Part shown: positions 9,215 through 16,766 of the stretch, in pieces
Layout: each line of letters opens with the position of its first letter
Numbering within the stretch: position 1 is the stretch's first letter
Assembly: GCA_013388525.1 (NCBI GenBank)
Contig: JACAFA010000277.1
Span: forward strand, 1 to 22,091
From: Ignavibacteriaceae bacterium
Lineage (GTDB): Bacteria > Bacteroidota > Ignavibacteria > Ignavibacteriales > Ignavibacteriaceae
Direction: 5' to 3'
Length of the DNA: 22,091 nucleotides
Translations under genes and position numbers: made by a program
The notes under the pieces: generated by a model
Database searches by the model: none
What the model was told of the DNA's origin: nothing
What the model saw: only the letters and a program-made list of their open reading frames with translations

Positions 9215-10301
9215 AAAAATAATCGGAAACTTTTGAGGTAATAAATCGAATATCACTTTCAGAAAGATCCGGATAGCTTGGCAAATTAATTCCTCTTTTA
9301 CCTAAGTCTTCAGCGATTGGATAACTGTTTCCGTCAATGTACATTGGCATTGTATGCACCGGGTGAAATGTTGGTCTGGTTTCAATTCCAAATTCTTTCA
9401 GATAATTCCTTAGTTCAATTCGCTGTTTCTCAGACTTAACCAATATTGTAAACATCCAGTAAGAATGCTTCACCTTTCCAATCTCTTTATGATATTCTAA
9501 AGGCAATTCTTTCAATCCATCAATATAATTTTGAGCAACTCTTCTTTTGTTAATTAGTATTTCATTAATTCTTTCAAGCTGTGCGCAACCGATAGCTGCG
9601 CAAATATTCGTCATTCTATAGTTGTATCCAATGATATCATGAAAATATTCCTGGTTTTTAGCTAATCCTTGTCCTTTGATTCTGATGGACAAATCAGCCA
9701 GGTTATCATCATTAGTGCAAACCATTCCTCCTTCACCGGTTGTAATTGCTTTATTTCCAAAGAAACTAAAAGTTGAAATATCTCCAAATGATCCTGCATG
9801 TCTGCCATTATAGAAAGTACCGATGGCTTCCGCACAATCTTCGATAATGAATAATTTATATTTCAATGCAATTCTTTTAATCTCGTCCATCTCACAGGGA
9901 TGACCATAAATATGAACAGCCATTATAGCTTTTGTTTTTATTGAAATCTTTTCTTCAATTTTTTTTGAGTCGATTTGCCAGGTATCAGCTGCTGAATCAA
10001 CAAATACAGGTTTAGCACCAGTGTAGTGAATTGCGTTTACAGAAGCTATGTAAGTGAAAGTAGGAACAATTACTTCATCGCCTTTTCCAACACCGAGTGC
10101 TAACAATGCAACATGTAAAGCGACGGTTCCATTTGCAACTGCAACCGAATTTTTTATCCCGGTAAAGTTTGAAAAATTGTTTTCAAACTGATTAATGAAT
10201 TTCCCCTTCGAGGATATCCAGGTTGAGTCAAGACATTCCTGAACATATTTTTTCTCATTCCCACCAAGATTCGGTTGATAAACAGGATATTTATAGCTCA
10301 T
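9201..10301 (-). CDS. DegT/DnrJ/EryC1/StrS sugar aminotransferase, perosamine-synthase-like
   Basis: A PLP enzyme of 366 residues (family usual about 360-400). The start YPVYQPNLGGNEKKYV and DSTWISSKGKF closely resembles RfbE/Per perosamine synthases, which aminate GDP-4-keto-6-deoxymannose at C4. ANGTVALHVAL binds the cofactor phosphate, Asp155 in IIEDCAEAIG contacts the pyridine nitrogen, and Lys184 in FFGNKAITTGEGG forms the Schiff base. The genes that would make the GDP keto-sugar (gmd, manC) are not in the window, so the exact substrate is unproven. The start overlaps the preceding methyltransferase stop as ATGA; the end overlaps the acetyltransferase gene. Confidence 0.88.
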   Translation of the reverse strand: MSYKYPVYQPNLGGNEKKYVQECLDSTWISSKGKFINQFENNFSNFTGIKNSVAVANGTVALHVALLALGVGKGDEVIVPTFTYIASVNAIHYTGAKPVFVDSAADTWQIDSKKIEEKISIKTKAIMAVHIYGHPCEMDEIKRIALKYKLFIIEDCAEAIGTFYNGRHAGSFGDISTFSFFGNKAITTGEGGMVCTNDDNLADLSIRIKGQGLAKNQEYFHDIIGYNYRMTNICAAIGCAQLERINEILINKRRVAQNYIDGLKELPLEYHKEIGKVKHSYWMFTILVKSEKQRIELRNYLKEFGIETRPTFHPVHTMPMYIDGNSYPIAEDLGKRGINLPSYPDLSESDIRFITSKVSDYFYENK

Positions 10302-11209
10302 ATTAATTTTTTAATTGTTAATCCGATTACTCCGATATCAACAAGTTCATTAATATCATTGAAGTAATCGAACTTTGTTGAAATATAATAAGGATCTTTT
10401 ACTGTTTCCCAGTAAGAGTATTTAATCCAACGGTTTTTGTATTCCTGATAAAATGCTTTTTCTATACACCCGAAAACTTTCCTGCTAATAATTTCATAAT
10501 TATTAATCGAAGATAGTAATCTTTCGTCAATTTTTTGTTGATCATAAATTCTCTGGAAAAAATATTCGCCGGATTTTATTTCCGTATTAAGATTGTATTC
10601 ATCTTTTTGACTGTACTCAATTTCAAACATCTTTTTAACAGGCACAGAGAAAATAAAAAATCCACCCGGTTTTAAAACTCTCCAGATTTCTTTCATCGCT
10701 TCTGAATCACCATCTTCTTTAATATGCTCAATAACACTAATCGAAATTACTCTGTCAAAATAATTATCAGGATAATCTAAATTTAATGCATCCATCTGCC
10801 TGGCTATATAGTCAGACCTGAATTTATTCTTTGCCGATAATGAAATTACATTATTAAGATCTTTCGGATCGGGATTTATGTAACGATATTCTAATTTAAA
10901 TTTGTTTGCCTGATAGAATCCGAAAAGATATGGTGATGATATATCAAGGACTTTAATATCATCCTTTAATTGTGAATTTATATTTGCAAAATCAAACTCA
11001 AAATATCTTACAATCGAAACGGGGTTAAGCAATAACCTCGGAGAGAGATTTCCTTTGAAAAGCAATTGTTTCGCAATCTTAAAACCAAATTTAGCAAATT
11101 CTTTACCTGGAAGTTTTGATTTATTAGTATTGTGCCAAAAGTATAATCTTCTTAATAACAAGATTGGAAGCAGCACTAATACAAGAAGATTTTTCAGAAA
11201 TGGTTTCAT
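10298..11209 (-). CDS. Methyltransf_11-like protein with N-terminal hydrophobic segment and divergent motif I
   Basis: A 303-residue protein. Residues 6-22 are a hydrophobic, Leu-rich stretch with basic neighbours, probably a membrane anchor. The second half of a class I methyltransferase is clear: DNYFDRVISISVIEHI (148-163) and IWRVLKPGGFFIFSVP (175-190). The nucleotide-binding loop, which normally reads like VLDVGCGxG, is instead VLDISSPYLFG (87-97) and lacks the glycine pattern; binding of SAM may be altered or lost. Overlaps its neighbours by four bases on both sides (ATGA), so it is tightly coupled in the glycan run. Function beyond the fold is unknown. Confidence 0.7.
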   Translation of the reverse strand: MKPFLKNLLVLVLLPILLLRRLYFWHNTNKSKLPGKEFAKFGFKIAKQLLFKGNLSPRLLLNPVSIVRYFEFDFANINSQLKDDIKVLDISSPYLFGFYQANKFKLEYRYINPDPKDLNNVISLSAKNKFRSDYIARQMDALNLDYPDNYFDRVISISVIEHIKEDGDSEAMKEIWRVLKPGGFFIFSVPVKKMFEIEYSQKDEYNLNTEIKSGEYFFQRIYDQQKIDERLLSSINNYEIISRKVFGCIEKAFYQEYKNRWIKYSYWETVKDPYYISTKFDYFNDINELVDIGVIGLTIKKLI

Positions 11210-12510
11210 CTTTTATGTATTGAGTTTAGTAATTCAATCATCGCTTCAGTTATTTTCTTCCTCTCAAAACTCTTAACTAAATCCATGTTAGTTGAGAATG
11301 TTTCACTACGCCCGAAAAACTCATCTCCACTTTCTTCATATCCAAACATCACTCCTGCATTTGCTTCAGTAATGATCTTCTTAACTTCTTCGTTCCCATC
11401 ACCAAAAGCAATTATTGGTTTACCCGCCCGTAAGTATTCAAATAATTTTCCGGGGACGTGTCTCGGTTCAGTTGCACAAACTAAAAGATAATTCGCTTTC
11501 ATCATCTCCTGAAGCATTTCTTTGTAAGGTAAAAATCCTTTGTACTCTGTATATGAATTTAGTCCTGCATTTTCAATCGACTGCTTAATTTCAGATGAGA
11601 CCGTTCCTATGAAAACCAATTTTAATTTTCTGCCATTGTTAATTTGATTTTTTAATGTTCTCCAAAATTTTTTTGGATTCTGATAATCAAAAATGTTTCC
11701 TGCATGAAGGATCACTTCTTCCTTTCCTTCTCCCGTCTTCCATCTTCCATCCGTCTTTGCCAAGGCTTCGCCGGACAAGTCATTCATCCTAAAATCTTCT
11801 TCGCTATAACCCCAATACAGAACGTATGATTTATTTTTTATTGCAGGATATTTATTCTCATAATCTTTCTTCATAGTTTCGGTTACAAAAATTGCTGCAG
11901 CAGAATTTTGCAGGACAGATTTTTCCAGGCGGTTGTCGATGGATAGTGTCATCTTACTGCGTTTAAAATTTTTATAGTAAGAAATATCAACCCACGGATC
12001 AATAAATACGGGAATGTGCGGAATACTGAATTTGGATGCGATCTTTTTTCCAATTAAATGTGTTGTATGTGGCGGACCTACAGAAACTATCGCATTAATA
12101 TTTTCCTTATTTAAAAAATCTGTAGCGGCTTTGACAGCAGGGAAATACCAGCCAATTCGCGCATCAGGGATGAAGAGATTCATACGAATCCAAACGGATA
12201 ACCGATGACCAAAGTTTTTATTTATCGTCGAAATTGTTTCCGATACGATGAGCTGCTCATTCTTACTTTTGCCAACCAGTTTTTTATAAACGTTAAACGG
12301 TTCAATAGATTTAGCACGAATTACTTTTACATCTTCTGGAATTTCGTTTAGAAAAGTATAGTCTTTTTGAGAAAACGTATCTTCATCAACGGTCAACACT
12401 GACGGAATCCATCCAAAAGTGTAAAGATGTTTTATTACTTTTAACGGCCAGTGAATTGATGCTTTACCCGATGGCGGCCAATAATATGTTATAAATAAAA
12501 TCTTTTTCAT
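11206..12510 (-). CDS. GT4-like glycosyltransferase with an in-frame repeat insertion
   Basis: A GT-B glycosyltransferase of 434 residues. It opens MKKILFITYYWPPSGKAS, the typical acceptor-domain start of a subfamily found in polysaccharide loci; the C-terminal domain begins EEVILHAGNIFDYQNP near 264 and contains EPRHVPGKLFEYLRAGKP (Glu348 to Glu358), the usual donor-binding helix in the form PGKLFEY. Between the domains, about residues 247-263, lies a Gly/Lys-rich stretch encoded by DNA resembling the repeat at 1028-1064 joined to an imperfect palindrome. It looks like an in-frame insertion into the linker and need not destroy activity. It starts six bases after the upstream methyltransferase stop. 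Confidence 0.82.
   Translation of the reverse strand: MKKILFITYYWPPSGKASIHWPLKVIKHLYTFGWIPSVLTVDEDTFSQKDYTFLNEIPEDVKVIRAKSIEPFNVYKKLVGKSKNEQLIVSETISTINKNFGHRLSVWIRMNLFIPDARIGWYFPAVKAATDFLNKENINAIVSVGPPHTTHLIGKKIASKFSIPHIPVFIDPWVDISYYKNFKRSKMTLSIDNRLEKSVLQNSAAAIFVTETMKKDYENKYPAIKNKSYVLYWGYSEEDFRMNDLSGEALAKTDGRWKTGEGKEEVILHAGNIFDYQNPKKFWRTLKNQINNGRKLKLVFIGTVSSEIKQSIENAGLNSYTEYKGFLPYKEMLQEMMKANYLLVCATEPRHVPGKLFEYLRAGKPIIAFGDGNEEVKKIITEANAGVMFGYEESGDEFFGRSETFSTNMDLVKSFERKKITEAMIELLNSIHKR
11736..11777 (-). repeat. Repeat element inside the GT4 coding sequence
   Basis: On the minus strand an imperfect 26-base palindrome (TCCG at one end, CGGA at the other, GCC/GGC at the centre; 11750-11775) runs into GGATGGAAGATGGAAGAC. 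The 12-mer GGATGGAAGATG is identical to 1028-1039. The sequence is in frame and encodes GEALAKTDGRWKTGEGK, which sits exactly between the two GT-B domains. The combination of palindrome, repeat and linker position suggests a small mobile repeat that landed in a tolerant loop, similar in principle to Rickettsia palindromic elements. Confidence 0.45.
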
Positions 12511-12516
12511 AAAAAC

Positions 12517-13131
12517 TTATGCTGTTTTCTCACCAACGAATCGGATTACACTTGCCTCTCCGCTGTGTTTATTACCTTCATAAAGGAACACATTTTTATC
12601 TTCAATTAGGACTGTTCTTATCTCTTTAAAGTCATTCTTAATATCTTCAAGAGAATAAAGCATTTCTAAAGCCTGTGGTCCGCCTGAACTTTTTCCGTAT
12701 TGATTTTTCGAAAAGAGCTCAAGAATTATTCTTCCGCCGGGTTTAAGAGAATCAATAATATTTTTATGAAACTCATTCCTGTGTACTGGACTAAAATGAA
12801 CGAAGATTACCGCAGCACAATCGTAAAAAATTTTTTTTGGTTTGAATTCCAGTAAGTCAACAATTGAATAGTTAAAATTAACACCGTTTGTCTCAGCAAG
12901 TTTTTTTGCTTTCTGCATTGCAACAGGACTTTGGTCAAAAGCATCTACCTGCCAGCCTTGACTTGCAGCATAAACGGCATTTCTTCCTTCACCTTCTCCC
13001 GGAAGTATTAATTTACCTGCGGGAAAAACCTTAGCTAATTGTTCTTTAAAGAATTGGTTTGGCTCTGTGCCATAAACATATTCATTAGCTGAATATCGTT
13101 CGTCCCAAAAGTTTGCTTTGAAAGTTGCCAT
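12517..13131 (-). CDS. Class I SAM-dependent methyltransferase (TehB/TPMT-like fold)
   Basis: A small soluble enzyme of 204 residues. It begins with the FWDERYSANEYVYGTEPNQF signature of this subfamily, followed by motif I as LPGEGEGRNAVYAA (43-56), the acidic residue Asp66 in VDAFDQS, and LKPGGRIILELF near 145. Relatives are general small-molecule methyltransferases, so it may not belong functionally to the glycan locus even though it lies first in that minus run, six bases before the GT4 gene. It is divergent from the GroES-like gene; the spacer must hold promoters for both but I cannot place them confidently. Confidence 0.8.
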   Translation of the reverse strand: MATFKANFWDERYSANEYVYGTEPNQFFKEQLAKVFPAGKLILPGEGEGRNAVYAASQGWQVDAFDQSPVAMQKAKKLAETNGVNFNYSIVDLLEFKPKKIFYDCAAVIFVHFSPVHRNEFHKNIIDSLKPGGRIILELFSKNQYGKSSGGPQALEMLYSLEDIKNDFKEIRTVLIEDKNVFLYEGNKHSGEASVIRFVGEKTA

Positions 13132-13291
13132 AACTCATTTTATTCAATAAACTGTTCAAATTTAGGGATAAAGATTTCTTATAGAAAAATATTAAGTTCA
13201 ATAGCTCAGAAAGTATTATTGCTAATCATTCATTTTTCTCATGACAATGGTACTCTCTTTCAATATATTTGAGGTGAATTATCAAAGAAAT

Positions 13292-13669
13292 ATGATGGAC
13301 TCAATATTGAAAAATATAGATAGATTTATTGTTGTTGGAGACAGAGTACTTGTAAAACCTCAGGAGGAATCTTCAAGAACTTCAAGCGGATTGTATTTAC
13401 CTGCCGGGGTTGCAGAAAAAGAACGTGTTCAAAGCGGATATGTTATAAAAGTCGGACCAGGTTATGCAACATCAAGCGAGATAGATGATGAACCATGGAA
13501 AGAAAGCACAAGTAAAGTTAAGTATATACCTTTGCAGGCAAGAGAAGGAGACCTTGCGATATTTTTACGAAAGGAAGCAGTCGAAATAGAATTTGATAAG
13601 GAAAAATATCTAATCGTTCCTCAGTCTGCGATTTTATTGTTGATCCGTAATGAGGATTTTACGCTTTAG
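13292..13669 (+). CDS. GroES-like co-chaperone, long Bacteroidota-type paralogue
   Basis: A 125-residue protein of the Cpn10 fold: RFIVVGDRVLVKPQEESSRT is the first strand pair, SGLYLPAGVAEKERVQSGYV the mobile-loop region, and VIKVGPGYAT the following strand. It is longer than classical GroES (about 95 residues), with an inserted DDEPWKESTSKVKYIPLQAREG segment and the tail YLIVPQSAILLLIRNEDF. Stand-alone proteins of just this shape, annotated as GroES-family co-chaperones, are common in Bacteroidota. No groEL is next to it. The frame opens at 13241, but conserved similarity starts after the MM pair at 13292-13297; GAGGTG lies 15 bases upstream of 13292. Confidence 0.8.
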   Translation: MMDSILKNIDRFIVVGDRVLVKPQEESSRTSSGLYLPAGVAEKERVQSGYVIKVGPGYATSSEIDDEPWKESTSKVKYIPLQAREGDLAIFLRKEAVEIEFDKEKYLIVPQSAILLLIRNEDFTL

Positions 13670-13737
13670 ATCCTCACGTAAATTAAGAATCAGTTTACTA
13701 AAATATTATTGATTTTAATTTTTCGATTATGATCAAC

Positions 13738-13890
13738 CTACCGTATTGTAATCATAAGTATTGCTAACAACACAGAAACAACCACAACTACTTTGGCAAT
13801 ATTTACGAAACCTTTTTCCTTTGAGGATATAGTTACTTCAAATGCTGGCAGATCTGCAGCAACACCTTTGTTTGGTTTTAAATGCATCAT
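13738..13890 (-). CDS. Small single-span membrane protein (50 residues)
   Basis: A short frame with a strong ribosome binding site: GGAGAG at 13901-13896 ends five bases before the ATG (a second ATG follows at once). The product starts MMHLKPNKGVAADLPAFEV and ends in a single hydrophobic helix, VNIAKVVVVVSVLLAILMI, then a short tail TIR. This predicts a cytosolic N-terminal part and a C-terminal membrane anchor, or the reverse. It is the fourth gene of pilin-like module 1, 50 bases after the DUF4900-like gene, and has no counterpart after module 2, where a terminator follows directly. I do not recognise the family. Confidence 0.6.
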   Translation of the reverse strand: MMHLKPNKGVAADLPAFEVTISSKEKGFVNIAKVVVVVSVLLAILMITIR

Positions 13891-13940
13891 ATGTTCTCTC
13901 CATTTTGAATAATTGTAATTAATAAATCTTTGACTACTTA

Positions 13941-15191
13941 CTACTCAAACCATGAAACTATTTTGAAACCACCTGTACCCGGATAAAACGGGGGAGACAT
14001 AAAAGCGAGTCTCCAATCATAACGATACTGTTTTGTAAATCCAGATTTAATAACACCTCCGCTAAATGTTCCCACAGGTTGTCTGTAGTTTTGCTGAATA
14101 CCACCAAGAAGATTTATGTCTCCACTGACCGGTCTTTTATCATAATTGTATGCACCGAAGCCCCACTTTTCACTAAAGACAGATGCCTGAATATTAATAT
14201 TATCTTTGTTTGGATCATTTTCGGTTATCCAGACATAATTTTCAGCTATTATGCCAAATAAATCTGTAGATTCCGGGTTTGTCAATGGATTCGTGTTGTA
14301 AACTATATCATCATCAAGCCATATAGTTCCTTTACCAGTGGATGTAGTAGAAGAAGAGCAACCTAAAGTATATTTTCCCTTCACGGTTCCTTTAAGGCGT
14401 ACCACCATATCTTTTGCATAAATAAGACCATTAGGTGCAGCAGAAGGTAGGTAGACAGCAGTATACTTGGACGAATAATTATATTTGTAACGTAATGTAT
14501 CTTTGTCAAAAACAACATATAGAGTATCATGATCTTTAAATTTAAGTCCATTATCATCTGCTGCAGCTTCCAGATTTTCAACTGCCTGAGTTGGTATCTC
14601 TAAATTTTTTCCTGGTTCATATAAACCGGTAATAATCGGGGAATCAGTTGTCTTATTTGTTTTGTATTGTATTGCGCCTTTGTGAGAAGTATGCTTTCCA
14701 AGAAATGAAGGATGTAATGCACAACTAAGTTTGTCCTGAGTATGGAAAGGACCCCAGACAGTGTCTTTACCAGTCCACCAGATAATTCCTGTTGACACGG
14801 GGCTGGATCTTTCATAAGTAGAATAATATGCATATTCAGAAAAATTACTTGGTGCAATACGTAGCTTAATCTCACTGGTTTTACCAAAGTATGTTCCGCG
14901 TGAAATTATTTCGCGAAAACCTAAATCTGCATCTACTACATTTACTGCTACATCGAGATATCCACCCTGAAATGGAATATTATCATAACCAGCATTCCAG
15001 GTAGGATTCTGATAAATAGCGTTTGCAGCAATGTTAGCCCCGCTAATTGCAATATTGTGTGCTACGGTTTCTTTCTGATAATTGACATAATTATCTACAG
15101 CTCTGTTAGAAATACTTCCAAATTTTTGCCCAACCGCTAAAAGAGTTAAGCTGAAACCGATTACGACAATAAGAATTGCTTTTCCTGACAT
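13941..15191 (-). CDS. PilX/GspK-like protein with DUF4900-type C-terminal domain, module 1
   Basis: A 416-residue envelope protein. The N-terminus MSGKAILIVVIGFSLTLLAV is a membrane helix preceded by only MSG, followed by HNIAISGANIAANAIY (about 46-61), the small-residue helix pattern of PilX/GspK minor pilins. A middle region has GPFHTQDKLSC and PSFLG. The C-terminal part has APNGLIYAKDM, DLFGIIAENYVWI, NIQASVFSEKWGFG, INLLGGI and PPFYPGT...FKIVSWFE, typical of DUF4900-like repeats with a beta-rich fold. Length equals its paralogue at 17490-18740. AAAGGA lies ten bases before the ATG. Third gene of the module; probably exposed on the periplasmic side. Confidence 0.72.
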   Translation of the reverse strand: MSGKAILIVVIGFSLTLLAVGQKFGSISNRAVDNYVNYQKETVAHNIAISGANIAANAIYQNPTWNAGYDNIPFQGGYLDVAVNVVDADLGFREIISRGTYFGKTSEIKLRIAPSNFSEYAYYSTYERSSPVSTGIIWWTGKDTVWGPFHTQDKLSCALHPSFLGKHTSHKGAIQYKTNKTTDSPIITGLYEPGKNLEIPTQAVENLEAAADDNGLKFKDHDTLYVVFDKDTLRYKYNYSSKYTAVYLPSAAPNGLIYAKDMVVRLKGTVKGKYTLGCSSSTTSTGKGTIWLDDDIVYNTNPLTNPESTDLFGIIAENYVWITENDPNKDNINIQASVFSEKWGFGAYNYDKRPVSGDINLLGGIQQNYRQPVGTFSGGVIKSGFTKQYRYDWRLAFMSPPFYPGTGGFKIVSWFE

Positions 15192-15206
15192 ATTATTAAA
15201 TCCTTT

Positions 15207-15845
15207 CTATTTTTCTGTTTTTGATCTGCTTACATTTCTCGATGCTAGTCTGATCTGTTTCCAGAAAGCATTCGAGTATTTTTCATCATATGCTGCTACG
15301 TTTTCAACTGTAAGATTTATTTCAATACTTTTTATTAAACCACGGGTTATAACCGGGGTTGTGATGCTGTCATCGTTTACATCAAAGTAAACCATTTCAA
15401 AGTTTGTCACTCCCAGGTTTGAAGCAACAGGTGCATCATTATTTTCAACTCTGTATAATATTCTGTCTCTGGGATTTGGAGTTGCCGAACATTCTGAAAG
15501 TGGACCGAGATAATAACGGACCGAGTCAAGATTTCCATCATAAGGATAAAGATCAGTATAAAATGATATACTATTTTCATCGGCATAATAAATTGCCTGA
15601 GAAGAATTGAAAGGCCTGCCAGTTCGTGGATCTATAATTGGATCCCAAGTATCACAATATCCAATTTTCCTGAAATCAAATTCAATCATTTGAGCTAATG
15701 TCAATAAATTTTGCTGTATCGTAAGTTCACCACTGTTGTTATAAGTTTTTTCCGTACTTGCATCACCTAAACGCCAAACTATCATCAATAATATTCCACC
15801 TATTATCATTGATCCGACAATATCGAAAAGAGTTGTAAAACCCAT
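15207..15845 (-). CDS. PilW-like minor pilin protein, module 1
   Basis: A 212-residue protein with a two-residue leader and one helix, MGFTTLFDIVGSMIIGGILL, then a soluble domain. FDFRKIGYCDT resembles the PilW pattern (D-F/L-R-x-x-G-Y-x-x-C), and TPNPRDRILYR is shared exactly with its paralogue at 18754-19371. The end (YDEKYSNAFWKQIRLASRNV) also matches. Two ATGs stand in tandem at 15848 and 15845; AGGAG is six bases before the second and the paralogue starts MGF, so 15845 is chosen. It lies 15 bases upstream of the PilX-like gene and probably sits in the same pilus-like or secretion structure. Confidence 0.72.
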   Translation of the reverse strand: MGFTTLFDIVGSMIIGGILLMIVWRLGDASTEKTYNNSGELTIQQNLLTLAQMIEFDFRKIGYCDTWDPIIDPRTGRPFNSSQAIYYADENSISFYTDLYPYDGNLDSVRYYLGPLSECSATPNPRDRILYRVENNDAPVASNLGVTNFEMVYFDVNDDSITTPVITRGLIKSIEINLTVENVAAYDEKYSNAFWKQIRLASRNVSRSKTEK

Positions 15846-15863
15846 CATTTACTCCTGATTAAA

Positions 15864-16382
15864 TTAGAAATACCAATAACTATAAATAGTTGACTGCTTA
15901 ACCGTATCAGAGGCAACTCCAATAGTCTGGTCATTCATTCTCCACGTTACATCTACGCTTATTTTTTTATTCCAGGTTCGTTTGCTTACTGCTTTATCCA
16001 GACTGCTCGGATCGCTCGGATTAGGGTCAACATAAGCTACCTTACACTTCGTGTAGAATACTACTGAGTTTATAGTATCTGTTTGAATGTAATTATTGAA
16101 ATCATCAAAATCATCAAAGTTAGAAGGATTAGTTTCACTGCCTTCTTTATTGGGTGGATAAGTAAGCGCAGTCTGAAGACAAGGTCCTTCTTTTGTATTT
16201 GCATCAAAAAATTTTTCTGTTGCACTTTCTATAAGTGATGTTGCAATTGAATTCGCAATTATTCCGTATTTCGAATCAATCAGCATACTGTCCGTTAAGA
16301 GAATATTATTATTAATTCTTAATACTGTAAGTGATAATAATAACATTGCCCCAATTGCGAATAACGTTTGTCCTGTGTTCAT
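15864..16382 (-). CDS. PilV/MshD-like minor pilin protein, module 1
   Basis: A 172-residue protein beginning MNTGQTLFAIGAMLLLSLTV, a short leader (MNTG) and a membrane helix, then KYGIIANSIATSLIESATEKFFD, an amphipathic continuation of the helix as in type IV pilin-like proteins. NFDDFDDFNNY recalls the DDVDDYxG motif of MshD/PilV-type minor pilins and is conserved in the paralogue at 19393-19926, as are YVDPNP and the end VKQSTIYSYW. A TTG at 16418 would add 12 residues with charged content; the ATG at 16382 matches the paralogue and has AAGAAGGA upstream, so it is preferred. First gene of module 1. Confidence 0.7.
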   Translation of the reverse strand: MNTGQTLFAIGAMLLLSLTVLRINNNILLTDSMLIDSKYGIIANSIATSLIESATEKFFDANTKEGPCLQTALTYPPNKEGSETNPSNFDDFDDFNNYIQTDTINSVVFYTKCKVAYVDPNPSDPSSLDKAVSKRTWNKKISVDVTWRMNDQTIGVASDTVKQSTIYSYWYF

Positions 16383-16766
16383 GTTTTCTGCATCCTTCTT
16401 AAAAAGTTTATTGACCAATAATCTTTAACAACTATCATGCAATAGTTTTCTTTATTATAATTCCTGCGAAAACAGGCTGAAATTGATGAAAGGAATTCTT
16501 TAAAAGTAGCAAATGAACGTCATTACTGTCGAACCTGTCAAAGTAGGTTCAACGAATTAATCATTCGATTTTAATCAATTTTCAGAGATTTTTAATTTTT
16601 TGTTTAAGAAATGTGAAAATTTTACTTGACAGGTAAGTCGCTTGCAATGAAGTGATTAGGAAAAGAAGCTAAAAATCCAAGTTATAATGGTATTTGATTT
16701 GAGAATTTTACAAATAGTTTATTTGATAATAAAAATAACTTCTGTAAAACAAAAAAGGGGAACAAA
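16383..16766. promoter_or_regulatory. Divergent regulatory region between module 1 and the cNMP-domain gene
   Basis: A gene-free spacer of 384 bases. On the minus strand TATAAT (16459-16454) lies about 72 bases before the module 1 start and could be a -10 element, though no good -35 is seen. A perfect inverted repeat GAACCT-N8-AGGTTC occupies 16531-16550, and CGAAT-N5-ATTCG follows at 16553-16567; either could be an operator. TTGACAGG occurs facing module 1 (16541-16534) and again facing the plus-strand gene (16626-16633). A TATAAT at 16683-16688 points toward the plus-strand gene. Functions are inferred from position only. Confidence 0.45.
16631..16646 (+). promoter_or_regulatory. Possible sigma-54 promoter (-24/-12)
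   Basis: AGGTAAGTCGCTTGCA has GG at 16632-16633 and GC at 16644-16645 with the exact -24/-12 spacing, and a full TTGCA; it matches 9 of the 12 specified positions of TGGCACG-N4-TTGCA. Transcription would start near 16657 and run into the cNMP-domain gene after a leader of about 110 bases. The nearby NtrC-family activator gene makes it plausible, but three mismatches leave it uncertain. Confidence 0.3.

Noticed and set aside
13651..13676. Hairpin TGAGGAT-N12-ATCCTCA over the GroES-like stop codon as terminator
   Set aside because: No T tract follows on either strand and part of the stem is coding sequence; kept only as a remark.
14079..14887. Several short frames in and opposite the module 1 PilX-like gene
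   Set aside because: They are alternative-frame readings of a gene whose main frame has clear family motifs and a conserved paralogue.
16500..16530. Sigma-54 promoter for module 1 around TTTGCT on the minus strand
   Set aside because: The -24 GG is missing at the required distance; only one of the seven -24 positions matches.
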